From the NCBI GenBank assembly GCA_963644855.1, contig CAVIQL010000004.1:1-64000 (forward strand): a stretch of 64,000 nucleotides of DNA. Reading direction: 5' to 3'. Below the pieces are notes generated by a model. The model ran no database searches, was not told where the DNA came from, and saw only the letters and a list, made by a program, of their open reading frames with translations. The position numbers and the translations under genes are program-made. This document shows positions 26,128 through 35,596 of the stretch, in pieces (the first letter of the stretch is position 1; each line of letters begins with the position of its first letter). The DNA is from UBA6398 sp963644855 (GTDB taxonomy: Bacteria > Bacteroidota > Bacteroidia > Bacteroidales > Bacteroidaceae).

Positions 26128-28449
26128 ATGAATGTTATCACGAAAACTGTTTCGCTTCCCGACGGTAGGGAAATAAGCATCGAAACAGGCAAATTGGCAA
26201 AGCAAGCCGACGGAGCAGTAATGCTAAAAATGGGCGGGACAATGCTCCTCGCAACGGTTTGCGCCGCACAAGACGCAGTGCCCGGCACAGATTTCATGCC
26301 CCTGCAATGCGATTACAGAGAACGCTATTCTGCCGCAGGACGTTTCCCCGGTGGATTTACAAAAAGAGAGGGACGTCCTTCGGATTATGAAATATTGACG
26401 AGCAGACTCGTTGACCGTGCGCTCCGTCCTTTGTTTCCTTCAAACTATCACGCCGAAGTTTACGTAAACATTATGCTTTTCTCTGCCGACGGTACGGATA
26501 TTCCCGACGCTTTGGCAGGTTTTGCAGCCTCAGCAGCCCTTGCATGCTCAGACATACCCTTTGAAGCACCAATTTCAGAGGTTCGCGTGGCTCGAATAAA
26601 CGGCGAATACGTAATAGATCCCACTTACGAACAAATGAAAAACGCCGACATGGACATCATGGTGGGAGCTACCGAAGAAAACATCATGATGGTGGAAGGC
26701 GAAATGGACGAAGTTTCAGAGCAAGACCTTATCGGAGCACTCAAAGCCGCACACGAGGCAATCAAGCCCATGTGTCGTTTGCAAAAAGAACTATCCAAGG
26801 AACTCGGCACCGATATCAAGCGCGAATATTGCCACGAAACAAACGACGAAGAACTGCGCGAAGAAGTACGCAAAGCATGCTACGACAAAGCATATCAGAT
26901 AACGCTCGAAGGAAACCGCGACAAACACGCACGCGAAGACGCTTTCTCACAAATACGAGAGGACTTCAAAGAAACATTTGCTGCAACTCATACCGAACTT
27001 ACCGAAGATGAGTTGGAAGAAAAGAATTCTCTTATCGACCGTTACTATTATGATGTAGAACGCGACGCAATGCGTCGTTGCGTTCTCGATGAAAAACGCC
27101 GTCTCGACGGTCGTGGCTACGCAGACATTCGTCCCATTTGGTGCGAAGTAAGTCCTCTGCCCGCTCCTCACGGTTCTGCAATTTTCACTCGCGGAGAAAC
27201 TCAAGCCCTTGCCACATGTACGCTCGGCACAAAGCTTGATGAAAAAATCATTGACGAAGTTCTTGACCAAAGCACGCAACGTTTCTTGTTGCACTACAAC
27301 TTCCCGCCATATTCCACGGGAGAAGCAAAGGCACAAAGAGGAACTGGTCGCCGCGAAATCGGTCATGGTCATCTTGCATGGCGTGGATTGAAGGGACAGA
27401 TACCGGCAGATTTTCCCTATACCGTACGTGTGGTAAGCGATATCCTGGAATCCAACGGCTCATCTTCTATGGCAACCGTTTGTGCTGGCTGTTTGGCATT
27501 AATGGATGCGGGTGTGCCATTAAAGAATCCTGTTTCGGGTATTTCGATGGGGCTTATCAAAAATCCGGGAGAGGAAAAATATGCTGTGCTTAGCGACATT
27601 CTTGGCGACGAGGACCATCTTGGCGATATGGACTTCAAGACTACGGGCACGCCCAACGGTCTTACCGCAACCCAGATGGACATAAAATGCGACGGTCTTT
27701 CATATGAAATTCTCGAAAAGGCACTCATGCAGGCAAAACAGGCTCGTGAGCACGTTTTAGGCGAGATGTTGAAAGTTCTTGATGCCCCTCGCGCCGACTT
27801 TAAGCCGCAGGTTCCGCGCATCGAAGCATTTGATATTCCCAAAGAGTATATTGGTGCGGTGATAGGTCCGGGCGGAAAAATCATACAAGGCATGCAAGAA
27901 GAAACTGGTGCCACTATCACCATCGAGGAAACCGACGGTGTGGGCAAAGTGCAGGTTTCTGCGCCCAACAAAGAGAGCATCGAAGCTGCTGTAGCCAAGA
28001 TTCGCGCCATTGTGGCAATTCCAGAAGTAGGCGAAACCTACGAAGCTAAAGTTGTAAGCATTATGCCCTACGGCTGCTTCGTTGAATTTATGCCGGGAAA
28101 AGAGGGTTTGCTCCACATAAGCGAACTCGATTGGAAACGTCTCAACTCTGTTGAAGAAGCTGGCATACACGAGGGCGACAAGATTAGCGTAAAACTTCTC
28201 GACATCGATGCAAAGACAGGCAAGTTCCGTCTTTCCCACCGCGTATTGCTTGAAAAGCCCGAGGGTTACGAAGAACGTGCTGCACAACGCCGTCCGCGTC
28301 GCGAGCCAAGAGGCGATCGTCGCGAAGGTGGCGAACGTCGTGAGCGCCGCAACGATTTCCACAACGGTCAGCACCATGATCGCGGAGAGCGTTTCGAGCA
28401 TAAGAACAACGAAGGTGCAGAACCTCAAAACAATGAAACTCAGGAATAA
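26128..28449 (+). CDS. pnp: polyribonucleotide nucleotidyltransferase (PNPase)
   Basis: A 3'-5' phosphorolytic RNA exonuclease. It is 773 residues long. Two RNase PH domains (about 1-230 and 315-545) are separated by a helical domain. The second carries GTGRREIGHGHLAWRGL and the catalytic-type LGDEDHLGDMDFK. A KH domain (about 565-625, IGAVIGPGGKIIQGMQ) and an S1 domain (about 635-705, GCFVEFMPGKEGLLHISEL) follow. The tail after about residue 715 is rich in Arg, Glu and Asn (RRPRREPRGDRREGGERRE), longer and more basic than in many PNPases, and may bind RNA or partners. A terminator follows. Confidence 0.96.
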   Translation: MNVITKTVSLPDGREISIETGKLAKQADGAVMLKMGGTMLLATVCAAQDAVPGTDFMPLQCDYRERYSAAGRFPGGFTKREGRPSDYEILTSRLVDRALRPLFPSNYHAEVYVNIMLFSADGTDIPDALAGFAASAALACSDIPFEAPISEVRVARINGEYVIDPTYEQMKNADMDIMVGATEENIMMVEGEMDEVSEQDLIGALKAAHEAIKPMCRLQKELSKELGTDIKREYCHETNDEELREEVRKACYDKAYQITLEGNRDKHAREDAFSQIREDFKETFAATHTELTEDELEEKNSLIDRYYYDVERDAMRRCVLDEKRRLDGRGYADIRPIWCEVSPLPAPHGSAIFTRGETQALATCTLGTKLDEKIIDEVLDQSTQRFLLHYNFPPYSTGEAKAQRGTGRREIGHGHLAWRGLKGQIPADFPYTVRVVSDILESNGSSSMATVCAGCLALMDAGVPLKNPVSGISMGLIKNPGEEKYAVLSDILGDEDHLGDMDFKTTGTPNGLTATQMDIKCDGLSYEILEKALMQAKQAREHVLGEMLKVLDAPRADFKPQVPRIEAFDIPKEYIGAVIGPGGKIIQGMQEETGATITIEETDGVGKVQVSAPNKESIEAAVAKIRAIVAIPEVGETYEAKVVSIMPYGCFVEFMPGKEGLLHISELDWKRLNSVEEAGIHEGDKISVKLLDIDAKTGKFRLSHRVLLEKPEGYEERAAQRRPRREPRGDRREGGERRERRNDFHNGQHHDRGERFEHKNNEGAEPQNNETQE

Positions 28450-28470
28450 TTTCCTAACCATAAACAGCAA

Positions 28471-28505
28471 AACCGCTGCCCTTAACGGGGCGGCGGTTTT
28501 TGTTT
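28471..28505 (+). terminator. Rho-independent terminator after pnp
   Basis: AACCGCTGCCC (28471-28481) and GGGCGGCGGTT (28488-28498) make an 11-bp stem with one G-U pair, followed by TTTTG. Confidence 0.85.
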
Positions 28506-28593
28506 TCCGACAACATCAATCAGCCACTTTTCCACCCCAAGCCAAACATTGTTTTCCCCACAAGCCACGCTGAAAAAAGCTAACAAAAATGGC

Positions 28594-28685
28594 AGAAAAA
28601 CAATGTCAGACATTATTTAAATAATATCCGACATTTTTCAAATAATGTCTGATATTATTTTCACGATATGCCGCATCGTAAAAAT
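28594..28685. repeat. 21-bp-period palindromic array G
   Basis: After AGAAAAAC come cores AATGTCAGACATT (28602), AATATCCGACATT (28623), AATGTCTGATATT (28644) and GATATGCCGCATC (28665), with linkers ATTTAAAT, TTTCAAAT, ATTTTCAC and GTAAAAAT at exact 21-bp spacing. It fills most of the 281-base gap between pnp and the next gene. Confidence 0.9.
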
Positions 28686-28709
28686 CAAGGCTTATTCGGG
28701 GAAAAAAAC

Positions 28710-28717
28710 TACCTTTG
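28710..28717 (+). promoter_or_regulatory. -7 element upstream of the small membrane protein
   Basis: TACCTTTG matches TAnnTTTG. It lies 13 bases before the ATG at 28731 and 25 bases before the in-frame ATG at 28743, which favours the second. Confidence 0.45.
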
Positions 28718-28730
28718 CAAAAACCAATAA

Positions 28731-29411
28731 ATGCTTCTCAAAATGAAATATCTCGTTTCGCTTATTGCAGTTCTCGCAATGCTCAACTGCAATGCCGCAA
28801 ACACGACAGACAGTGTGGACGTTGATCCAACTGCAATCACGATTGCGAGCGATACTGTCATAGACGACACGTCCGACTACGTGATTTCCACCTCCGTTCC
28901 CAAAGGCATTTTCAAAACCCTGCAGTCGGTTACCGACAAAATGGCTAACGATTCCAACAGCGACAAAGATATAAGTTCCTGGTTCCCGTTCAGTATTTTC
29001 GGTTCTCTGCTCGGCTTCGTAGGCGCAGGGCTTTTCTTTCTCATCATATTGTTCTTGTTGATACCCATAGCCCTTATCGTATTGGTGATATGGCTACTGA
29101 TGCGCAACAGAAACAGAGCGCGGAGAGAAGACATGCGACAAAATACGCCCAACAACCAACCTGGCGAAAGCGCAAATCCCAATGCGAATGACAACACGCC
29201 GATTCAACCCGACAACACAGCACACACTCAAAACGCAAACTATACCCACCGCCGCGACAATGCCATAAGAAATATATTCATAGGCATAGGAGTGTTGGCA
29301 CTATCGGCTTTGCTCGGAATAACAATAGGTATGGCAATTGGAATAATCTTTCTGTGTGTGGGCGCGACCGATTATCTCATTTGTCGCAACCATCGTAATA
29401 ACAACAATTAA
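28731..29411 (+). CDS. membrane protein of unknown function
   Basis: Up to 226 residues; the real start may be the ATG at 28743 (MKYLVSLIAVLAML), which begins a clear signal peptide. After an extracytoplasmic segment of about 65 residues there is a long hydrophobic stretch near residues 88-123 (FFLIILFLLIPIALIVLVIW in its middle). A polar Asn/Arg-rich linker follows, then a second hydrophobic stretch near 178-215. No catalytic motif is seen and I do not recognise the family with confidence. thyA starts 15 bases after its stop, so it may be cotranscribed with thyA and the reductase. Confidence 0.65.
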   Translation: MLLKMKYLVSLIAVLAMLNCNAANTTDSVDVDPTAITIASDTVIDDTSDYVISTSVPKGIFKTLQSVTDKMANDSNSDKDISSWFPFSIFGSLLGFVGAGLFFLIILFLLIPIALIVLVIWLLMRNRNRARREDMRQNTPNNQPGESANPNANDNTPIQPDNTAHTQNANYTHRRDNAIRNIFIGIGVLALSALLGITIGMAIGIIFLCVGATDYLICRNHRNNNN

Positions 29412-29426
29412 GGCAGACATTCAAAA

Positions 29427-30221
29427 ATGAAACAATATCTCGAACTTCTCGACAGAATACTCAACGAAGGAGTACGCAAAGACGACCGCACAGGTACGGG
29501 AACAATCAGCGTATTCGGCAACCAAATGCGCTTCAACCTAAAAGAAGGCTTCCCATTACTCACCACAAAAAAACTACATCTCAAATCAATAATCTACGAA
29601 CTGCTCTGGTTTTTGCGCGGTGATACAAACGTGGAATATCTCCACGAACACAAAGTTTCAATATGGGACGAATGGGCAAGTCCAAACGGAGATCTCGGAC
29701 ACATCTACGGATATCAATGGCGCAAATGGCAAGATTATAACGGCGGTGTCATAGATCAGATATCCCAAGCCATAGACATGATAAAACATTCGCCCGACTC
29801 GCGCCGCATAATAGTAAGTGCGTGGAACGTTGCCGACCTCGACAAAATGAATCTGCCGCCATGCCACATTCTTTTCCAATACTATGTGGCCAACGGGCGT
29901 TTAAGTCTGCAACTCTACCAACGTAGTGCCGACACATTCCTTGGTGTTCCGTTCAACATCGCCTCATATGCACTTCTTCTCATGATGACGGCACAAGTTA
30001 CGGGACTTGAACCGGGCGATTTCGTATATACCACCGGCGACACCCATCTTTATCTCAACCATATCGAGCAGGCAAAACTCCAACTCTCACGTGAGCCGCG
30101 CACTTTGCCCACAATGAAAATTAATCCCGAGATAAAAAATATATTCGACTTCAAATTCGAAGATTTCCAACTCGAAAACTACAATCCCTGGCCGCATATC
30201 AGTGCAGCAGTATCGGTTTAA
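29427..30221 (+). CDS. thyA: thymidylate synthase
   Basis: Methylates dUMP to dTMP using methylenetetrahydrofolate. It has 264 residues, the standard length. The catalytic Cys is in NLPPCHILFQYY (about residue 146), and the dUMP-binding segment is YQRSADTFLGVPFNIAS. The dihydrofolate reductase gene follows after 17 bases, so the two recycle folate together. The classical thyA-folA pair is complete here. Confidence 0.96.
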   Translation: MKQYLELLDRILNEGVRKDDRTGTGTISVFGNQMRFNLKEGFPLLTTKKLHLKSIIYELLWFLRGDTNVEYLHEHKVSIWDEWASPNGDLGHIYGYQWRKWQDYNGGVIDQISQAIDMIKHSPDSRRIIVSAWNVADLDKMNLPPCHILFQYYVANGRLSLQLYQRSADTFLGVPFNIASYALLLMMTAQVTGLEPGDFVYTTGDTHLYLNHIEQAKLQLSREPRTLPTMKINPEIKNIFDFKFEDFQLENYNPWPHISAAVSV

Positions 30222-30238
30222 TCAAAAAACACAAGGCA

Positions 30239-30736
30239 ATGCCACAAATCATAATCATAGCTGCGGTAGCTGAAAACCGTGCCATAGGATACAATAATAG
30301 TTTGATTTATCGCCTTTCGGCAGATATGAAACACTTTCGCCTACTTACAACGGGGCATACCGTACTTATGGGACGCAAAACCTTTGAGTCGTTGCCCAAA
30401 GGGGCACTTCCAAATCGCCGCAACATAGTTGTGAGCCGTAGCAAGGCATATTTTGAGGGCTGCGACGTTTACCGCTCAATTGAGGAGGCTCTTGAAAATT
30501 GCGCCAACGAAGAACAGGTGTTTGTAATAGGAGGTGCGTCGGTTTATAGCGAATGTTATCCCATTGCCGGGCGTTTAGAGTTGACTCATGTGCACGCTAC
30601 TCCCAGCGAAGCCGATGTATTTTTCCCCGAAATCGATTATGGAGAATGGGAAGAGGTTTCACGCGAAAAACACGAGGCTGACGAGAAAAACGAGAAGCCT
30701 TTTGATTTTGTAAGTTACCGCCGAAAAAGCAACTAA
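30239..30736 (+). CDS. folA: dihydrofolate reductase
   Basis: Reduces dihydrofolate with NADPH, regenerating the cofactor used by ThyA. It is 165 residues long. The family signatures are IIIIAAVAENRAIGYNNSLI at the N-terminus, GHTVLMGRKTFESLP, and VFVIGGASVYSE for NADPH and substrate binding. It directly follows thyA and converges on the sialidase-like gene with a 22-base gap and no clear terminator. Trimethoprim sensitivity cannot be told from sequence. Confidence 0.94.
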   Translation: MPQIIIIAAVAENRAIGYNNSLIYRLSADMKHFRLLTTGHTVLMGRKTFESLPKGALPNRRNIVVSRSKAYFEGCDVYRSIEEALENCANEEQVFVIGGASVYSECYPIAGRLELTHVHATPSEADVFFPEIDYGEWEEVSREKHEADEKNEKPFDFVSYRRKSN

Positions 30737-30758
30737 AAGCCCCAACTTTTTTAAGAAA

Positions 30759-32495
30759 TCAGTCAAGGGTGCACCGCAACCAAGTATTGGGCTTACAGCA
30801 ATCGGCACCCGAGAGACACTCTTTGATGATATTTTCGCCGTCGCGGTTGTTGAGTTTAAAACATACTGCAACGGCTTTTTTCTTAGGCATTCCGCCGATA
30901 CTTTCCCAAGGTATTGCCACGCTCATGCGGTATTTGTCGTGGGCAATGCGCGTTGTGGTGCATTTGACAGGCGTTTCCGTAGGCAGCCAATTTGATTTCG
31001 TGCCGCTAAAAAACGTTGTCGCCGCATCTACTCCTGCTACAATTTTATACATACCGCCCGCAATTTGTTTGCTACCGCGCATTTTCGTATCAATATAAAT
31101 TTCCATGCCGTCGCCATCGGATAGTTTTTCGCCCGAAAGCCTTGGAGTTATCACGCTGTCGGTTATGGTGATATCAAAAACGAGTTTATCGTCGGAGAAA
31201 TGCGATTTAATTTCTGCACAAGCCTGTGATTTCGAACCTATATACAATGGTGCGGAAACATTGGCAGATGTTGCTGCACTGCGATGCGATATCATTGGCC
31301 GCACAACCTTTCCCGTTACCGTCCAAATGCCATTTTTTTCTTTCATGCCCGATATCGACGACACGGCAATCACTGTATTCTCGTCAATTTGGCACAAGGA
31401 ATTCCATAGCTCGCTTATCTTTGAATTGTTTTGGTTTGCAAAAGGCGTGGTTCGCAGTCCAAAATTTTTGGCATGCTGATTTCCCACATACACCTGCATT
31501 AATGCGTGGTCGAGAACGCTTGGAGTTTCCCGTCCTTCGCCCGATTGTATTGACAACAACGTTTCCCCGCCTGACAATTGTATGAGATAGGGCGCACCAC
31601 CATAGACATCTTTTGCGAGAGCTTCGTTTTTGCAAAGCGCACTCCAACGTCTGTGGCTTTTTCCTCCCACCATTTTTCCACGCCAGTCTTCACCGGCGGG
31701 CGAAAACACGATTACCGGCTTGAATGTGCCGTTCATGCCGTTGTCTTCAATGGCCATTGCCGTGCCGCTCCCGTCTTTCAGCCATACGGGAACGGGCATT
31801 CCGTCGCGCGATGTGTTTCTGAAACTCACCACATGCGGTCCGCTCCACGTAGTTCCGTTGTCGGTAGAGCGCATCACCGATATATTCTGCCGATTTTGGG
31901 TTACGTTGTATTCGTCAGAGTAGAACAGCAAAGTTTCTCCGCTTGGAATTTGCATCACCACGGGCTCCCAGCAACCTTCGTCGAATGTTGTTCCAGCCGT
32001 GTATATATCCTGTTCGTTTTGCCACGTATTTCCGTTGTCGTCCGACGTTTTCAGCATAATTTTGTAGGGTTTTCCGCTATCTTTCAACGGGCGTGCGTTC
32101 CACGAATACACCAACCTTCCGTTGTCAAGTTGAGTAAGTTCGGCATTGGTGTAGTCGTAATTTTTTGCAGAGTCCATAGCCACCAACTGTTTCGCGCCCC
32201 AGGTTTTCAACTCCGGGTTGTATTTCATGATATACACTTTGCGCGCCGTGCCATATACCAGCACGAGCGAGCCATTGTGCAACAATTTAGCCCGGGCATA
32301 GGCTCCGCGACACGCAAATTGGCGTTCGCGCCATTGCCAGGCTATACGGGTGGCATCATAAAGGTTGTGCGCCCCACAAGCAGGCACAGCGGTAATAAAA
32401 ACCATCGCCATTGCAGCCGCAATGCGGATTGTATTTCTGAACCCACGCGCTATCGCAGTTATATCATCTGATTTTCTAAGCACCATATTCTTCAT
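30759..32495 (-). CDS. secreted sialidase-like beta-propeller with C-terminal CBM9-like domain
   Basis: A 578-residue exported protein with a long N-terminal signal or anchor. The first two thirds look like a six-bladed sialidase/neuraminidase propeller with BNR Asp-box motifs SDDNGNTWQNE and STDNGTTWSGP. The FRIP motif and Arg triad of true GH33 sialidases are not evident, so enzymatic activity is uncertain. The C-terminal about 180 residues (SDGDGMEIYIDTKMRG, RMSVAIPWESIGG) resemble a CBM9-type carbohydrate-binding domain. Array H lies inside its predicted 5' leader. It may process host or dietary glycans. Confidence 0.75.
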   Translation of the reverse strand: MKNMVLRKSDDITAIARGFRNTIRIAAAMAMVFITAVPACGAHNLYDATRIAWQWRERQFACRGAYARAKLLHNGSLVLVYGTARKVYIMKYNPELKTWGAKQLVAMDSAKNYDYTNAELTQLDNGRLVYSWNARPLKDSGKPYKIMLKTSDDNGNTWQNEQDIYTAGTTFDEGCWEPVVMQIPSGETLLFYSDEYNVTQNRQNISVMRSTDNGTTWSGPHVVSFRNTSRDGMPVPVWLKDGSGTAMAIEDNGMNGTFKPVIVFSPAGEDWRGKMVGGKSHRRWSALCKNEALAKDVYGGAPYLIQLSGGETLLSIQSGEGRETPSVLDHALMQVYVGNQHAKNFGLRTTPFANQNNSKISELWNSLCQIDENTVIAVSSISGMKEKNGIWTVTGKVVRPMISHRSAATSANVSAPLYIGSKSQACAEIKSHFSDDKLVFDITITDSVITPRLSGEKLSDGDGMEIYIDTKMRGSKQIAGGMYKIVAGVDAATTFFSGTKSNWLPTETPVKCTTTRIAHDKYRMSVAIPWESIGGMPKKKAVAVCFKLNNRDGENIIKECLSGADCCKPNTWLRCTLD

Positions 32496-32504
32496 AAAAA
32501 TCGC

Positions 32505-32588
32505 TACACGGCATCTTGTAAAAAATCCGTGGCCCGGAATTTAAATTACGTCCTACCTAATTTAAATTAGATGCCTTGGAATTTTTCG
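32505..32588. repeat. 21-bp-period array H in a 5' leader
   Basis: Linker GTAAAAAA (32518) is followed by cores TCCGTGGCCCGGA (32526), TACGTCCTACCTA (32547) and TAGATGCCTTGGA (32568), with ATTTAAAT, ATTTAAAT and ATTTTTCG. A preceding core TACACGGCATCTT is on the same lattice. It lies between the minus-strand -7 box (32616-32623) and the sialidase-like start (32495), so it should be transcribed in the leader. Confidence 0.85.
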
Positions 32589-32615
32589 CTATTCAACGAT
32601 ACCTTTTTACAATAG

Positions 32616-32623
32616 CAAAGATA
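32616..32623 (-). promoter_or_regulatory. -7 element for the sialidase-like gene
   Basis: TATCTTTG on the minus strand, 121 bases before the start codon; the leader would carry array H. Confidence 0.45.
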
Positions 32624-32706
32624 ACACATTTTCAGCAGCTTTCACCTTGGGAAAAGAGCAATATATCTGCCCGTTTCAAAAAAGGTTTTCACACATATCC
32701 TATATG

Positions 32707-32798
32707 CCAAAAACAATGTCTGACCTTTTTTAAAAAATATCGGTTATCGTTTAAAAAATATCGGTTATTGTTTTTACGATATGGCTTATCGTTTTTTC
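32707..32798. repeat. 21-bp-period palindromic array I
   Basis: CCAAAAAC, then AATGTCTGACCTT (32715), AATATCGGTTATC (32736), AATATCGGTTATT (32757) and GATATGGCTTATC (32778), with TTTTAAAA, GTTTAAAA, GTTTTTAC and GTTTTTTC, all exactly 21 bp apart. It shares the 444-base divergent gap with array H; I see no gene there. Confidence 0.9.
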
Positions 32799-32908
32799 TA
32801 TGCTTAATATGGATTTCACAACAAGCCACGAGCGTTTCGCAAAACAGCCTATTGCGCATTCATTCTCAACACCAAGGCGCAGAACACGGATAAATGTAAA
32901 ATAATTAG

Positions 32909-32916
32909 TAACTTTG
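32909..32916 (+). promoter_or_regulatory. -7 element for the M24 peptidase gene
   Basis: TAACTTTG, 23 bases before the start codon at 32940. Confidence 0.55.
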
Positions 32917-32939
32917 CAAAGCATAAAATAAATAATATC

Positions 32940-34343
32940 ATGTTGTTTAGCAAAAGCACATATATTGAACGCCGCAATGAGTTGAAAAAACTCGTAGGCG
33001 AAGGGCTTATAGTATTGTTCGGCAACAACGACAGCCCGGCAAACTATCCCTCAAACGCATACAAATTTCGTCAGGACAGTTCGTTTCTCTACTACTTCGG
33101 TCTACACCGCGACGGGCTCGTAGGTGTGATTGACGTTGACAACGACCGCGAATATCTTGTGGGCGATGAAATCGACATTGAAGACATTGTGTGGTATGGC
33201 TCGGTAACAAGTGTAGCCGAAATGGCAGAACAAACCGGCGTAGCCCATGTTGCCGCAATGCGCGAGCTACCTGCAATAATAGAATCGGCACAATCGCAGG
33301 GCGAAAAAATACATTTCCTTCCGCCCTACCGTTATGATACGAAAATTCAGATAATGGATTTGCTCGGCATACACCCCTCGCAGCAAAAAGAAGCCGCATC
33401 GCTCAAACTTATAGCAGCAGTGGTGAAAATGCGTACCTCAAAAACCGAAGAAGAAATCGCAGAACTCGAACGCGCAGCCGAAATAGGCTATCTAATGCAC
33501 ACCACCGCAATGCGACTTTGCCGTCCCGGAGTAACCGAACAGTATATAGGCGGCACCATTGACGGCATAGCAAACGCATACGGCTGCATGGTTTCGTTTC
33601 AAACCATAGCCACGCAACACGGAGAGGTAATGCACGGCAACCCTTCGCCTGCTCCGCTCGAAGAAGGCAGACTAATGCTCGTTGATGCCGGCGCTGAGAC
33701 AAACGAAAACTATTGTTCCGACAACACCCGCACAACTCCGGTGAGCGGTGTATACTCTCAGAAACAAAAAGAGGTTTACAATATCGTCGTTGAATGTCAT
33801 GACCACGTGCTCAACGTAGCAAAACCGGGCGTAAAATGGTGGGACGTACATTTCGACGTATGCCGCATAATCACCAAGCGTTTCCAAGAAATGGGGCTCA
33901 TGAAAGGCGATATAGAAGAGTCGTTGCAGGCTGGAGCACACGCCTTGTTCCTCCCCCACGGTTTGGGACATTCCATGGGAATGGACGTTCACGACATGGA
34001 AGGTTTGGGACAAATCTACGTAGGTTTCGACGAAGAAGTACGACCTTCCACACAATTCGGCACAAATGCACTTCGTTTCGGTCGCAGACTTGAAAAAGGA
34101 TTTGTGGTAACAGATGAGCCGGGAATTTATTTCATTCCTGCGCTGATTGACGACTGGAGGAAAAACGGCACCAACGCACAATTCCTGAATTTCGACAAGA
34201 TAGACGAGTATCGTAACTTTGGCGGAATACGCATTGAAGACGATGTTTTGATTACCGACAACGGCTGCCGTTTTATCGGCAAGAAACGCATTCCCTATCA
34301 CGTGGACGAAGTGGAGGAATTCATGCGCAATCGCGAAAACTAA
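32940..34343 (+). CDS. pepP: M24 family Xaa-Pro aminopeptidase
   Basis: A cytoplasmic metallopeptidase that removes N-terminal residues before proline. It is 467 residues long: an N-terminal creatinase-like domain (about 1-170) and a C-terminal pita-bread domain. The metal ligands are visible as Asp in LVDAGAE (about 248), Asp in SDNTRTTP, His in PHGLGHSMGMDVHD, Glu in VTDEPGIYF and Glu in IRIEDDVLI. The PepC-type gene follows after 37 bases, suggesting a peptide-degradation unit. Confidence 0.92.
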   Translation: MLFSKSTYIERRNELKKLVGEGLIVLFGNNDSPANYPSNAYKFRQDSSFLYYFGLHRDGLVGVIDVDNDREYLVGDEIDIEDIVWYGSVTSVAEMAEQTGVAHVAAMRELPAIIESAQSQGEKIHFLPPYRYDTKIQIMDLLGIHPSQQKEAASLKLIAAVVKMRTSKTEEEIAELERAAEIGYLMHTTAMRLCRPGVTEQYIGGTIDGIANAYGCMVSFQTIATQHGEVMHGNPSPAPLEEGRLMLVDAGAETNENYCSDNTRTTPVSGVYSQKQKEVYNIVVECHDHVLNVAKPGVKWWDVHFDVCRIITKRFQEMGLMKGDIEESLQAGAHALFLPHGLGHSMGMDVHDMEGLGQIYVGFDEEVRPSTQFGTNALRFGRRLEKGFVVTDEPGIYFIPALIDDWRKNGTNAQFLNFDKIDEYRNFGGIRIEDDVLITDNGCRFIGKKRIPYHVDEVEEFMRNREN

Positions 34344-34380
34344 ACACAAGAAAGAAACAAAAACAATAACAATATATCCA

Positions 34381-35583
34381 ATGAAGAAAATATTTCTTGC
34401 ATTCATGGCTGTTGCCTTGATGACTTCCTCGGTTTATGCCGATGAAAAGAAAGACACAGTGAAATTCACCGTGGTTAAAGAAAATCCTATCACATCTATC
34501 AAAGACCAAAACCAATCAGGAACTTGCTGGTGCTATTCAACGCTCGGTTTTCTTGAAGCAGAACTTTTGCGCAAAGGCAAAGGCACATTCGATCTCTGCG
34601 AATCATTCGTAGTTCACCACACAATGACCGACCGCGCTGAAGCAGCAGTAAGAACACACGGCGATGTTTCGTTTGCAGAAGGCGGCAGTTTCTACGACGT
34701 TATATATTGTATGAAAAACTACGGGCTTGCTCCGCAAGACGCAATGCCTGCTCCCGGTTCTTTGCAGGGAGATAGTCTTTTCAACTTCTCAGAACTTTCA
34801 AACGTAGCCGGAGCTGTGGTAAATGCTATCGCAAAATGGAAACCCGAAGCCGGTTCACGCAAACGCCAAATAACATTGTCTCCGATTTGGAAAAAGAATG
34901 TGGAAGCTATCTACGACAACTATCTCGGCAAATTGCCAGAGACTTTCAAATACAACGGAAAAAACTACACTCCGAAGTCGTTTGTAGAATATCTCGGACT
35001 TAATGCCGACGACTATATCTCGATTACTTCCTACACCCACCACCCATTCTACGAGCCTTTCGTAATTGAAATACAAGACAATTGGCGTTGGGGACAAAGC
35101 TACAACCTTCCGCTCAACGAAATGATGGAAGTTATCGACAATGCCATAAACACTGGCTACACCATTGCTTGGGGCGCAGACGTTAGCGAACGTGGTTTCG
35201 GCGCTGTTACACGTGTGCCACTCAACGACAAAGAAAAAGATCTCAGTCATAGCGATGCTGCACGTTGGACCGGTACTGACGGAAAAGCAGACAAGAATGT
35301 TGTAACCGCCAAAGGAGAAAAGACCATCACTCAGGAAATGCGTCAGAAAGCTTACGACAATTGGGAAACAACCGACGACCATGGTATGGTTATCTACGGA
35401 ATTGCAAAAGACAGCACAGGAGCAGAATATTATATGGTCAAGAACTCTTGGGGCGAATATGGTCCTTACAAAGGCATTTTCTATGCATCGAAGCCCTATG
35501 TAGCTTACAAAACCATGAACTTCGTGGTTAACAAAAATGCTCTGCCCAAGGAAATCGCAAAGAAATTAGGCATAAAATTATAA
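34381..35583 (+). CDS. exported C1-family cysteine peptidase (PepC/bleomycin hydrolase type)
   Basis: A 400-residue papain-like aminopeptidase. A signal peptide (MKKIFLAFMAVALMTSSVYA) is present, so it is probably periplasmic or surface-exposed, unlike the cytosolic PepC of Gram-positives. The catalytic Cys is in NQSGTCWCYSTLGF (about residue 49), His in TDDHGMVIYG (about 332) and Asn in KNSWGEYG (about 356). It follows the M24 peptidase; together they could process peptides in different compartments. A short gap leads to the ArnT-like gene. Confidence 0.92.
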   Translation: MKKIFLAFMAVALMTSSVYADEKKDTVKFTVVKENPITSIKDQNQSGTCWCYSTLGFLEAELLRKGKGTFDLCESFVVHHTMTDRAEAAVRTHGDVSFAEGGSFYDVIYCMKNYGLAPQDAMPAPGSLQGDSLFNFSELSNVAGAVVNAIAKWKPEAGSRKRQITLSPIWKKNVEAIYDNYLGKLPETFKYNGKNYTPKSFVEYLGLNADDYISITSYTHHPFYEPFVIEIQDNWRWGQSYNLPLNEMMEVIDNAINTGYTIAWGADVSERGFGAVTRVPLNDKEKDLSHSDAARWTGTDGKADKNVVTAKGEKTITQEMRQKAYDNWETTDDHGMVIYGIAKDSTGAEYYMVKNSWGEYGPYKGIFYASKPYVAYKTMNFVVNKNALPKEIAKKLGIKL

Positions 35584-35596
35584 TATCGTTTCCGTT

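Noticed and set aside
31578..32471. 297-codon plus-strand ORF opposite the sialidase-like gene
   Set aside because: No domain or start signals; the minus strand has Asp-box motifs.
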